Shown: positions 50,925 to 61,739 of the stretch, piece by piece
How the letters are laid out: every line of letters starts with the position of its first letter
Position numbering within the stretch: the first letter of the stretch is position 1
Origin: Meandrina meandrites
Taxonomy: Eukaryota > Cnidaria > Anthozoa > Scleractinia > Meandrinidae
Assembly (NCBI GenBank): GCA_963693305.1
Contig: OY855906.1
Location: 4,471,001-4,535,000 of the forward strand
Reading direction: 5' to 3'
Length of the DNA stretch: 64,000 nt
Translations under genes and position numbers: made by a program
Notes under the pieces: model-generated
What the model saw: the letters and a program-made list of their open reading frames with translations, nothing else
Databases searched by the model: none
What the model was told of the DNA's origin: nothing

Positions 50925-51145
50925 GCTTTTAAACGGAGGGGCTTATATCCGGGGTGGCTTATAAGCGGAATAAAAAAAACGTTTCGAAACGAGCAACCGC
51001 AGCGTTGATTTAGTCCTGTTGAGTACTGTCATCCAGCTGAGGGGGGCTTATAACTCGGGGGGGCTTATAAGCGAATGTATTTTTTCGTTTCCAGGTAGAT
51101 GGGCCTATAACCGGGGGAAGCTTATAACCGGAATTTTACGGTCTA
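50925..51145. repeat. GGCTTATAA-rich degenerate repeat
   Basis: GGGGCTTATA or GGCTTATAAGC units occur several times, ending near GGAATTTTACGGT. It looks like the end of a MITE. Confidence 0.5.
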
Positions 51146-51149
51146 CAAA

Positions 51150-52015
51150 AATGAAGATAGAAAGTAATTGGAACTCGAGTTTCGCGCGCTAAGCGATCAT
51201 CAGACTGAGCGTGTATATGATTATTATATGGGTTTCTTGTAACTGGACTTACAAACAATGCTTCAGAACCTGTTACGAAGGATCACTAGAAGCGATCGTG
51301 GCAAGTAGAATAATAGAATATATCGTTGTGACGGTCAAGTAGCTAGCTCCAATTAAGACTTTCAGCTTTTTTGCTCGACGTTTCGGTCATCTCGGCCTTC
51401 TTCATGATCAGGAGTGCCGGTTATGAGTGTATACTGACTGTACACCGATGCACAGTCACAACGCTTGTAAAGGAGGCCGAGACGGCTGAAACAGCGAGCA
51501 AATCAAGCAGGCAACGAAAAGTTTTTAAGATCTAGAGAGCGCTCAAAGGAAGTACTAAAGGCCTGCTTACACAGAGCACACCCACGAGCGTGTTCGCATT
51601 GGATCGCGCAAAAGCAATTTGTATGAATCCGATTATGCCAAAGGCTACCACAAACGCGGCTGGAAACTGGTTCGCGCGGGAAGCTGCAGAAATTGCCTAT
51701 CGTGCAAATTTTTAGGTGATGGCCGCACTAACTACTTCTTAGGAAAAAATCAGTTCTTTTGTTTTCCAGTAACTCGGCCCAGGTGACACGCAGCATGCGT
51801 CAAAAACTTGACTTAGTGGATAGATCTTGTCTTACATACCCTAAGACCCTCAACGACAGAGTGAACAAGTCCACCGACGAGGACGGAAGGTTACACTTTT
51901 AATCTAACCGAAGTTGTAGAATTTAATCAAGTTAAAACTTGTTATGGAAAACAATTAAATTGCAGATAAATCAAGCTGTATCAAACTGATTTGATTTGTT
52001 TTAGAACTGAGTGTG
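51150..52015. other. No gene recognised
   Basis: A TTTCGGTCATCTCGGCC / GGCCGAGACGGCTGAAAC near-palindrome (51380-51500) suggests a Penelope-type or foldback remnant. I see no coding exon. Confidence 0.35.
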
Positions 52016-52016
52016 A

Positions 52017-52430
52017 AAGGGGGGGGGGGGGGGGTACTTCTTTGAATCAGCTTTATAGGTATGTATTGTCCCAAAGGGTATGTTTTTTTTAGCCGGATTT
52101 TGAAATAGAGTATGATTTGTGCACTCTGGTGAGTCTGGTCAGCAACTTTTGGAAGAAACTATTTCTATCGCTATTATGCACCCCTTGAGAAGTACAATTT
52201 TAAAATGTTGGAAATTTGAGGGCCTTATCAAATTTTTAGTCAAACTGATGCAGTTACTGGGTACAATCTCGTCTGAAATAGGGAATCGATTTTGGGGCCA
52301 GGTCTAAAATAGGGTAGGGAAAATCACATACTTTGGTCTAATGCTGGGTAAGGGGTTTCTTGAAGCGTACCGCACACCACCACCCAAATTTTTGGAGAGT
52401 ACCCTTCTCCCTGAGGGTTTAGAAAGCCAA
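52017..52430. repeat. GGGTACTCCCATAAAT-type MITE, copy 3
   Basis: A poly-G start and a GTACCGCACACCACCACCC-type end, with decayed internal similarity to the copies at 22724 and 43809. Confidence 0.4.
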
Positions 52431-52631
52431 TATATATTTATGCTCAACTCTGTTCTGATGTACTTTTTATTATAATTTTTTCCAATTTGATTTCTGCTTC
52501 TCATCTCTTAATATATTAAATGATATTTATGTTTTGACGTTTTTAAAATAGTATCTCCTAGGGGTCCAAAAGGTTGAGCCACGCTCACATTGGTTTCTCT
52601 AGCGGTTTACTTCAAAATTTCTGACGAACAA

Positions 52632-52700
52632 CTAGCCTCCTACGACACGTTCTTTGGCGTGACGAGCCAAAAGAACGTCTGCGTACGTAGGAGGCTAACG
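52632..52700. repeat. Foldback MITE
   Basis: TAGCCTCCTACG and CGTAGGAGGCTA arms, with inner ACGTTCTTT and AAAGAACGT arms. Confidence 0.7.
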
Positions 52701-52779
52701 AACAGCCCGTCTGTTTCCTTTTTTATTCGACACCGAAAATTGCTCTGAACATGCAGACAGCCTGAGTGGAGGTGAGCGG

Positions 52780-55700
52780 TTAAATGACTGTTTCCCTCGC
52801 TATGTCAGCTTCTCTTTCAGCACCACCATCTGGACACGGACGAGAAAGCACGCTACCGTTTGCTTTGTGAGCTTCGCCCCTCAGCAAAGACAAGTAAACG
52901 GGCATAATGCAAAGCCCGTGAAGAAGGCCAAACACCACAATGCCGAAGAACATTCGGAAGAATATTCGGAAGATCTCCGAATAGGCGAACGCTAGTACGA
53001 CCATGCCGAGGAACGTACTGAATCCTAAAATAGTAAAAGAAAACAAACAAATTAGAGCGTTAAGCAAAGTGACACAAAATAAGCTTACCTAGTACAGTGC
53101 CACCTTAACAAAATCGAAGCCGTTTCCTACGACTGGAAAGATACGGATAAAACATTTTCGTACGCCAGAAATTAGCGAAAGTTCGAAGTTCAACGTTGCT
53201 GTGATTGAGCTATAACTGGTGTTTGCCTTCTGTTTCTATCTTTAATTGCTGGAAAAGGAAATGCTTTCCCTTTAGTAGCGCATTGGACGAATGATTATCA
53301 AATCTTGCTACACCAAGTTCTTTAGGTTACTGAAGTTCTAAACGCAGAATGTTTAGGTTTTAGAACTCCTTTAGCGTTTTCTCTCTTTTTGCGGAGCGTG
53401 CAAAGGGGAGGCGTGGTTTTGTGCTGGTCACTTCAGTTCTGGTAGAATCAATGAGTATCTACTGTTATGCTTGATTCAAACATCAGACTAACCTCCCATG
53501 AATACGCTTGCGCCCAGTGTGCTCAGAGCGTCCACTACTCGCTCATTGGCTGTTACCTCTTTTGACGTTATGTACGCATGTGCAATGTGTGCACTGTAAT
53601 CGACTGCGAACCCAATTGCCATTACCAGATTGATCATAGACACAGAGTTCAGGGACACGTTCCAGATGACCATCAATCCAAATAACTCGCATATCAGGGC
53701 CGCAAAGTTGAGCACCACAATGGAGGTCACAGTACAGTCCACCAAAAACGGACTTGTGACGACTAACCCCGCTAGGGCCGCGATTACCAGGTTCCTTGTG
53801 GTCTCTCTTGATGTTATGGCGTACTGTTCAAAGAACATAAACGGTCGAGTGATTGGGAAGGCATAAAGCTTGGACTTTTCTGCGATGTCGTCTCGGAGTG
53901 TGAGCATGGCGTTTTTCTGAAAGGTGGAGCTGCCGTCACTCTTCATGAAACCGAGGACTCGGGAAGCTTCCAATTTTGTGCCGTCCTCGGAAAACTTCAA
54001 GTCTTGATTGAAATAAGCAAAGTTAGGAATGCGAAGGAACGTTTTCAATTCAGTCAATAATCCTGGACAGATAGTTTTCTTCTTATACATCTTGGCATAA
54101 TCGGAAAATGCGTTTACCCAGGACAGTGATTGTTGTCTGTAATGTTTATTATCCGTGACTATATTTGTCAGCTCTCTGATGTGTTCCTGGGTGGAGCCCA
54201 GCTCATAATAAGCATTTCCTCTCTCCACGATGCTAACCTCGATGGACAGCTGAAAATGTTTTTCTTGAGAGGACAGAAAGCGTTTCAAGTAGGAATCATC
54301 TTTTGCCAGGATTCGTCTATCAAACGATTCATCCACTTGGGTGATCCCGTATATTCCAACACCAAGCAGCAGTAGGGAGAAGCATACAACCATAACTTTT
54401 GTTACCGGATGAATCAGGAACGTGCCCCAGTACATCATAATGCGATTTGACGTCTGTGGAAGAGGTTCGTCCCATTCTGGCTCCCCCTTCTTTGGCCGAG
54501 GTGCAAGGCAGAATGGTAAGCAATCTCTGCGTCCCGACTTAATTCTTCTCACATCGTATGACATTATGGCCACGAAGAATGTGACAATCATGAGGAAGGA
54601 GAGGGTCACCGTCAGGGCGGCGTAGATACAGAAATACCTGAAAAGAATTAAGATATTAAAATACAGAGGACTGAGCAAATTGATTTAAGCGGAGTAACAA
54701 CTTCATAAAGCAAAGCTTTGAGGCTTTGCCTCCAGTAGGTCCACATCATCCTTTTAGCTGCTGTTTTACTCGAACCTACTTATGAAATAAAGCAGTCTAG
54801 CCAATCACAGAAGACACAAACAATCCATTAAACCAATCAAGACTCGTGGTATGACCAAGTAAATACGTGTCGCCGGCGCGAAGCGCGGGAAAATGACGTG
54901 CTGAAAAGCCACAATTGGTTTTGGTTTTACATTTGCAATGCTTTGGTGCATGTTTTTTGGATGAGAAAGTGGCGCAAAGTTTTTAAACCCATCTATATAC
55001 CAGAGCGGGGTCAGTTCAATGTCAAAAATAACCCGAGCAGCAGATTTCATGGCTTAAATTTCCGGTTAACTAGACAAGCCGATACATACAAAGCTCGAAA
55101 GTTTTTACCAAAAGTTGAATCAGTAATTAGCAATCAATTTGTGTATTTATTAATGTTGTGAAAGAATAAAGCAAAAAAAATCAATAAAAAGAAAATTAGT
55201 TGTCTTACTTTATGGCTGGAAATGAGGTGGAAGTGCTGACCGCGAACGCTACCAAATCTGTCATGGTTGTCATGGTGATCGTTGCTCCCGAATGCTTCAT
55301 AACTTTTTTAATCGCGTCGGTCGTTGACAGGTCACGTTCTTGTCGATCAAGTTCATCTACCATAATGAACATGTCGTCAATGCCGATTCCAAGAACCAAG
55401 AACGGTAGAACTCCCACCATACTGACAAAGGGCACGCGACACCACATGGCGAGACCAAACCCAGCTACAATCTCCAGGGCCACTGCAAACACTCCTACAT
55501 TAGCAAGCAAGGAGTGACCAGTCAGCGGATTCAAGAACTTGCCTAGCATGACACTAGCAAAGGTGATCATGAGACTGAAAGTGATTGACACAAGTGTGAC
55601 GTCAGAGCCACTGCTCTCAGTGATGGCATCGTCCAGGCTTCTTTCACTTGAGTAGTGAACTCCGAAGCAGGAAAGTTTGTCTTCTAACGAGGCTACCTTG

Positions 55701-56410
55701 TCAATGAAAGCCTTCTCTCAGCTGAGAATATCTTCGTTTCCGTCATCGTCATTGGGGTCACGGATGAGATACACCATTTGCAATGCTTTGGCGTCAGTTA
55801 TGCTTCCATGTCTTCGGTTGGCAACACCAAACATGCGGTTGAAGTTGTACCAGAAGGGACGTCCATTGCGCATGAGCACGGTGCTGTTATACGCTTTGCC
55901 GAGTTCCTGTTGAACCTGTTTCAGATCTTTACCATTCAGCTTTCTTTCGTTGAACTGCACAAATTCCAGCGGGCTGATCATCATGCAGTCCTCTGGTGAC
56001 TTGGATTTGCTCCCCGTCAGCGTGACACAGAAGTCGAGATAAGAATCCAGTCCCATAACGGCCTTGTGGGCTTTGAAGGCCTGCTTGAGACACTCAGGAG
56101 AAAGAACATTGAGATGATCAGAAGACGCCACCAATAGGATGATTTCCTCTCGAATCTTAACTCGGAAGTATTTCTCGGCTGTGTTTAAATCATCTATAGC
56201 TTTGCTGCTTTGAGGGATGAACAATTTTTCAGTTCTGTTTTCTGATTGGAACCACAAAAATCCCACGGAGCACACACTGACAAAGACGAGACATACTTGG
56301 ATTGTTATCAGTGGATGCTTGGCGATTCCTTCACCATACCAAGCGAAGAAACGCTCCAAAAGACGCAAATACCAGCTGCAGAACGACGACCACAGGAGGC
56401 ATGGATTGAA
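52780..56410 (-). CDS. Patched-domain-containing membrane protein (PTCHD-like), with in-frame TGA
   Basis: Three exons are read on the minus strand: about 56410-55209, 54637-53493 and 53024-52780, with GT-AG borders and matching phases. The 5' exon with the start codon was not found. The protein shows a first helix after FAWYGEGIAKHPL, a sterol-sensing block with GIGIDDMF (TM4 acidic pair, about 55365-55395), a second loop, and a TM10 Asp in AIGFAVDYSAHIAHAY. The RND relay residues are thus kept, unlike in the fusion gene. The family moves lipids or sterols or regulates signalling. A TGA at about 55718-55720 interrupts an otherwise open frame. It may be a pseudogene, an allele or a sequence error. 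Confidence 0.85.
55718..55720 (-). other. In-frame TGA in Patched-domain gene
   Basis: The frame reads NEDILS, then TGA, then EKAFIDKVASLEDKL, with the same register on both sides. The fusion gene has Phe at the corresponding place (VVNFETSFESI). A single-base change from TGG (Trp) is the simplest origin. Confidence 0.75.
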
Positions 56411-56516
56411 CTGGCGTGGACAGCAACAACTGCAATGGAGAACTATCATCAGAAAACTATAAGCCTGCGGGTGGCAGGAATTAGTGAATGATAATCACCA
56501 CAAAGAGAACGTTTGG

Positions 56517-56624
56517 CAGGCCCGTAGCCAGGGGGGGTGCGACGGGTGCGTCCGCACCCCCCCCCCCCCCACGAGCTTTGGAAGTCCGCTCCTTGTGAAA
56601 AAAGTATAAAAGTAAATAAATAGA

Positions 56625-56675
<51 letters not shown>

Positions 56676-57222
56676 AGGGAAATGGTATTTCTGTACTTCG
56701 TCTATTTACATTTAATGGGTCCACCATTTGAAGATTCGTGTGGCATATTTTTGACACAATTGTGTGATTCTAGGTTAATTTTAACGATGTATTCTAACTA
56801 ATGTCGTTCATAGTCAGCAAACCGACTCCGGCTGATTTATGTAATTACCATTTGACACCGAAATAAAGATATCTATCTTTTTCCAGTCTTCCTTTAAAAG
56901 AACTGCCGTCATTGTTAGTTAAATAAATTGTAAATTATGTTTACAAGGTTCTGCTTCTAAAACTACGTTTTGAATTTAAAAATGTACCAGAATTATTGTC
57001 CTTGGTGACTTCACCTTTATATGGCTTGTTTCCTAACAAACTGTCTTCAAAACGCACGAAATGCGGCCTCAGATAACCTATTTTTTCAAACTTTTCTGGG
57101 GGAGAATACCCCCAGACCCCGCTTCGGGCTCGCGCCTGCGGCGCTCGACATTTCCTGCCGGAGGCGCTCATACGCACCCCCCCCCCCCCCCCCCCCCAGC
57201 AAAAATCCTGGCTACGGGCCTG
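56517..57222. mobile_element. hAT-like non-autonomous element
   Basis: It begins CAGGCCCGTAGCCAGG and ends CCTGGCTACGGGCCTG, perfect 16-bp terminal inverted repeats flanked by TTTGG on both sides (56512-56516 and 57223-57227). Poly-C tracts lie inside both ends, and an AAAT microsatellite is at 56612-56676. There is no transposase. Confidence 0.8.
56612..56676. repeat. AAAT tetranucleotide microsatellite
   Basis: About 16 units, with minor variants at the left edge. Confidence 0.9.
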
Positions 57223-57229
57223 TTTGGTG

Positions 57230-58245
57230 TAATCGAATTTCTCCCAACAAGTACTTTCTTAAGGAATGCATAGAGAGCAAAAACAATAGCTAAATATAGT
57301 TAAAAGGCTTGGGGCTCCTTAATTACTCTAAGCATAAACCCTCTTGTATTTTTATGACGGCTAATGCTCGAAAAGTCAATCGCAACAAGCAGAACGGCAG
57401 CTGACCTAGGGAGATGGGACATTTATTGGGCTTTCATGCGTTAGTAAATGGGTTCCTATTTTCCATTAAGCATACGGCATCCACTTACTATAAATGGCAG
57501 TTTTACAGAGCTAGGAGAGGAGAGTGATTTCCCCCCATTCTTAGCTCGGATTGCAATGTTCGTGGGAGCAAATCGTCTTCAGTTGATTTAAGATGGCAGT
57601 GTTTTCGTCCCAGAAGGAGGCCTGACTGGTCACACTTCCCGTTTGGTTTCTTCAAGGTGTGACCGATTCATTTCCATTTCCATAAATCCGAGTCAAATAT
57701 AGCGCCAAATTTTTAGGTATGTTAACTGACTCGTACTTTACTCCAGAAAGGAGTAGTACGGAAGATTTTTTTTTCAGAATCCTGACGAGCGACGCGTGAA
57801 AATAACAATTCGGGATCGGGAAGTGTTGACGCATTCCTATCGAGTGACGTTTTTATCATCCGCAGCAAAACAGTATTCCCTTGAGAAATTAAAACAGTCC
57901 CTTGAGAGTATACAAAAATGTGGTGAGAGTGCCATCGCTGTGCACTATTCTGCTATTTTACTGACTTGTAAACAAGCAAAATAGTCGAAAAAATGGGAAA
58001 AAATACACAATTCGCTCTATTCATTACAATGTATTAAATCTTTCTGTAGATTATTTTATCTGTTTTATTACGTTGGTGTAAGGATGTTACATTTTCATCA
58101 ATTGTATCTGTCAATCTGAGTGTTGCATTTGACTACGTAGAGCCATTTCCTTCCTCCTTCATTTCAAAATAATTGCTAAATAATGATAACATTTCTAATT
58201 TAATACGTTGTGTCTAGGCACCCGGTAGGCGGGAAGTGTTTTCAA
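57230..58245. other. No gene recognised
   Basis: This would be the upstream side of the Patched-domain gene. No first exon or promoter could be identified with confidence. Confidence 0.4.
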
Positions 58246-58249
58246 AATA

Positions 58250-58420
58250 CAGTCAACTCTCGTTATAGCGGACACGCTTAGGACTTCGTTAAGTGTCCGT
58301 ATTAGCGAGAGTCCGTAATAGCAGTAATAGCGGAAGTCATTTCCATGTCAAACCTCTATAGCTGGGGATCTGAATTTTGTGTGAGTGTCTGTAATAGAGG
58401 ACATACCCGGCAGTCTGATA
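58250..58420. repeat. Tc1/mariner (pogo/Tigger-like) terminal fragment
   Basis: TA at 58248-58249, then CAGTCAACTCTCGTTATAGC and repeated GTCCGTATTAGCGAGAG / GTCCGTAATAGC units. It resembles the end of a TA-inserting DNA transposon. The other end was not found. Confidence 0.5.
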
Positions 58421-58768
58421 TTATTCAAGAATCTCCACGGAAAAACCTATCCAATCCTTCTTAAAACTGTAGATATTTGTTTAGAAATGTCAAGCGATTT
58501 CAATTATAATTTTGGCTTTGTGGTTGAGGAAGTTTTCGAGCTTGGGCATACTAGAAAATCTCGATGTTTCCACAATTAGAAAAAATGCTGTCAATTGCTG
58601 GCTTGCACTGTCACGCCCCAAAAAAATAAATTAGAAACCGTTCAATGAAAGAAGCTAAAAAAATGAAATGTTATAACAGACCTACACTGGAAAAACTTCT
58701 CCAATTCTCAGGTCTCTGTGTTATTTGCCAAAACGTTTCACGCAAATTTATAGAGCTTTGTATGGAGA

Positions 58769-58807
58769 CGCCATGTTGGTGTACAACTTTAGTACACCAA
58801 CATGGCC
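58769..58807. repeat. Hairpin CCATGTTGGTGTAC / GTACACCAACATGG
   Basis: Perfect 14-bp arms with a 7-nt loop. A short foldback element. Confidence 0.75.
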
Positions 58808-58809
58808 GC

Positions 58810-59570
58810 CAAATCATCTGAAATTCACTTCTTCGATGGAAGCGCTTTCTCTTCGCTCGTGAGCTCTTATATATGCGCATAAACACATCTCCTAAGACAT
58901 TAAAATGTTTTAAGTGCTGAAAACCACAAGAGGAGACCTTTTTTCAACCATTACAGCTTTGTCGCGGCCACTACCTCCGTGTCACGCAAGGTTAAAATTG
59001 GGAAATTCAAAATGCTGTATTTTTAAAGCGACAGAAACTACAAGACTGAAAACTTGCAAAACGATTTTTTTCTAAGTCATCTTCATTCTAGTGTAGGAAA
59101 AAAAATTAGAAGACCTCACAATAATGAGTTTAAAATTTTATGATGTCACATGCAAACCAAGAATTGTTCTTGAAAAATTGCACCGTAACCCACAGGCAGC
59201 CCAAGCTCACGTTTCGAGCGGTTGCCGGTAGGTATAAATTGGTGTTGCGTAACACTAGACCGTTGAGAATATTATAAGGCTTTGTATGGTTTTTGGCCGT
59301 ATTTATGCTTAAAATACAGTAAATATACAAAATAAATTTACTTTTGCCATTTGCTGTGTCCTTTTGCCTGTTTTGCGTCTTGAAGTGGTGTTTTAGTCGA
59401 TTTTTCTCTTCCCTGTTCCTTCCTTCCTAAGACGGAGTCAAGGCGAAACACTGCCATGGCGATCGATCCGCGATCGAGGGGCGATTTTTAGCCCGAAAAT
59501 CGGTCCCAACGGCGTCTTTTCCTTTCTCACGTAAAGGTCGTTAGCATCCCAGCATCTCAACAGCATCTCT
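58810..59570. other. No gene recognised
   Basis: The segment TTGAAAAATTGCACCGTAAC at 59172 resembles one at about 1633-1652, suggesting a shared minor repeat. Nothing else stands out. Confidence 0.35.
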
Positions 59571-59571
59571 C

Positions 59572-60190
59572 AGTGTTGTCACGTGATTATTTGGCATTTT
59601 ATTTATCGTGACTATATTTTGTTTTGCATATGCTTTTTACTGTTTGAGCGATGTAAAATGTTTCGCTCTGTTGTCACGTGATTATTTGGCATTTTACTGT
59701 GTTTATCGTGACTATATTTTGTTTTGCATATGCTTTTTACTGTTTGAGCGACGTAAAATGCTTTCGCTCTGTTGTCACGTTATTATTTGGCATTTTAGTG
59801 TGTTTATCGTGACTATATTTGGTTTTGCATGTGCTTTTTACTGTTTGAGCGATGTAAAACGTTTCGCTCTGTTGTCACGTGATTAATTGGCGCTTTTATT
59901 GTGTTTATCGTGACAATTTTTTGGTTTGCATATTTTGCTTTGCATATGCTCTTTTCTGTTTGAGCGACGTTTTATGTCTCGCTCTGTTGTCACATGTTTA
60001 ATTGGATTATTATTGTGTTTATCGTGACGATATTTCGTCTGCATAGGCCCGTCTGCATATGCTTTACTGTTTGCGCGACGTAGAATATTTCGCTCTGTTG
60101 TCACGTCATTATTTGGCATTTTGTTGTGTTTATCGCGGCTATATTTTGTTTTGCTTTTGCCTTTTGCTGTTTAGCGACGTAGAGTCACGT
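59572..60190. repeat. Minisatellite, about 100-bp units
   Basis: Six or more units contain GTTGTCACGTGATTATTTGG, TTTATCGTGACTATATTTTG and TGTTTGAGCGACGTAAAATG. They diverge to the right, with traces to about 60480. Unit length is near 100 bp, so reading frames stay open for a while, but no real gene is indicated. Confidence 0.8.
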
Positions 60191-60194
60191 ATCT

Positions 60195-61190
60195 GTTGGC
60201 TTCTCTGTCGTGCTTATCATGACTTTATTTGTTTGGCTTATGCCTGCACTATTTTAACGACGTATATATTATGTTTCGCTCTGTTGTCTCTTGAGTTAGT
60301 TACGTTTCCTTGTGTTATCGTTACTGTATGCGCTGCATGTTTTTCGTCCTGTGGTCTCGGGCTTATTAGGCTTTTGATCCTGTTTACGTTTTGCCCCGGA
60401 TCACGTGTCTTATCTTTTGCTTCGCTATGTTTTCGCCGTTTTAGCGTTGTAGATTTTCTCTTTATGTCACTGGCTTGTTTTCATGTTATTTTATTATCGT
60501 AGCCTTTTTCGTCTTAGCGTACCCGGCTAACTTATTTTGTTTTGCCCCTGCTTTTATCGTTTTAGCTTGCGGTTTGTTGTTTCTAGATCCCGTTAGCATT
60601 TTTTCTATCTCTATAGATTTATTTGTGGTGTCGTTTTTATGAGCGTTCTTTGGTTTCTCACGCGCAATTCCGGTGTCCCTTATTTTGCTAGGTTGCAAAC
60701 GTGCTGCAACGAATTAAAGTGTTGGAGGATCGGCAGCAGGACAACGTCGAAAACGGCTTATCCGATTTAGCAGCCTATATGGTTTACGTCGCGAGCATGA
60801 TTTTGACAAGTATAAAGCCTTGTCCATGGCAGAGGATTTGTTAAATCTCCTAATAAGCTCACAATGGTTTAAAATCGCCTTGTAATCCAGCTGGGCGGTA
60901 TCACTCTCTGTCGGACTTATTGGCCTTTTAATGTTAATTAGCCACTCACTAACGTTTGTCGAATACCGCCTTTGTTGTGATTGGTCAATTCCGAGAGATT
61001 CACCATGGTTTCCACCAGTTTCTCACCTCGCGCGGTTGGATTACCCACGCGTCGACACCGCCGGTTGCATGTGCATGCACTGACGAGCGAAGAGAATGGA
61101 GCAACTGTACCTCCGCAATCTTAGTTGAAAGTGATAAAATGCTAATTTGCTAACTCTTCTTATACGTGCTTGGGTAAGACCGCTGAGAAT
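60195..61190. other. No gene recognised; decayed minisatellite on left
   Basis: T-rich, with traces of the preceding repeat to about 60480. No exon supported. Confidence 0.4.
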
Positions 61191-61194
61191 AGTA

Positions 61195-61300
61195 TACAAA
61201 ATGACGGGCGCGTGTAAAAAGTTTAAACTTTCAAATAATAATTCAGTACATGGTGAAGATTAATACCATTTTTAAAATGAAGATAAATAATTCCCGGCGT
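61195..61300 (+). repeat. Dispersed repeat (direct copy at about 22530-22630)
   Basis: TTTCAAATAATAATTCAGTA, preceded by CGTGTAAAAA, occurs at both places with similar flanks. Confidence 0.55.
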
Positions 61301-61304
61301 TACC

Positions 61305-61465
61305 AATCGATGAAATCAATGATCGATATCAATCGATATCAATCGATAGCAATCGATATCAATTGATATTGATAATCGATGACCAATCGATGACGAAAAT
61401 GTTTGTGACCTTATCGATTGTTATCGATTGTCCTTGATTGCTATCGATTGTTATCGATTATCACA
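61305..61465. repeat. ATCGAT-rich palindromic cluster
   Basis: About a dozen ATCGAT or TATCGATTG-type motifs lie within 160 bp. The left half reads mostly CAATCGATAT and the right half mostly ATCGATTGTT, forming a loose inverted repeat. Confidence 0.7.
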
Positions 61466-61739
61466 ATGCAGTTTTTGTTCTCTTTAAATTAAGCCCGTAT
61501 GAATTTTTATGATTCAGTGTGCTTTCAAAAATACAAAAAAGGAGATTACTATGCCAGATTCAACAATTTTACAATGAAGACCGCATTTTTGTATTAAATG
61601 TCTAATGTTTCTGGATTGTCTTTTCCCTGTCTTAGGCTCTCCATCTCCCCTCAATTTCCGGGCCCTTTTGATCCACCACGGTAGCTCCTATCACGCCCGT
61701 GTGCCACTCTACCAGAGGATGAACAGTAAATTAACAAAC

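Noticed and set aside
59608..59886. ORF of 92 codons with repeating sequence
   Set aside because: The frame stays open because of the tandem units; the product is repetitive and has no domain.
59572..60480. CRISPR-like array
   Set aside because: The units are contiguous at about 100 bp with no unique spacers, in a eukaryotic context. It is a minisatellite.
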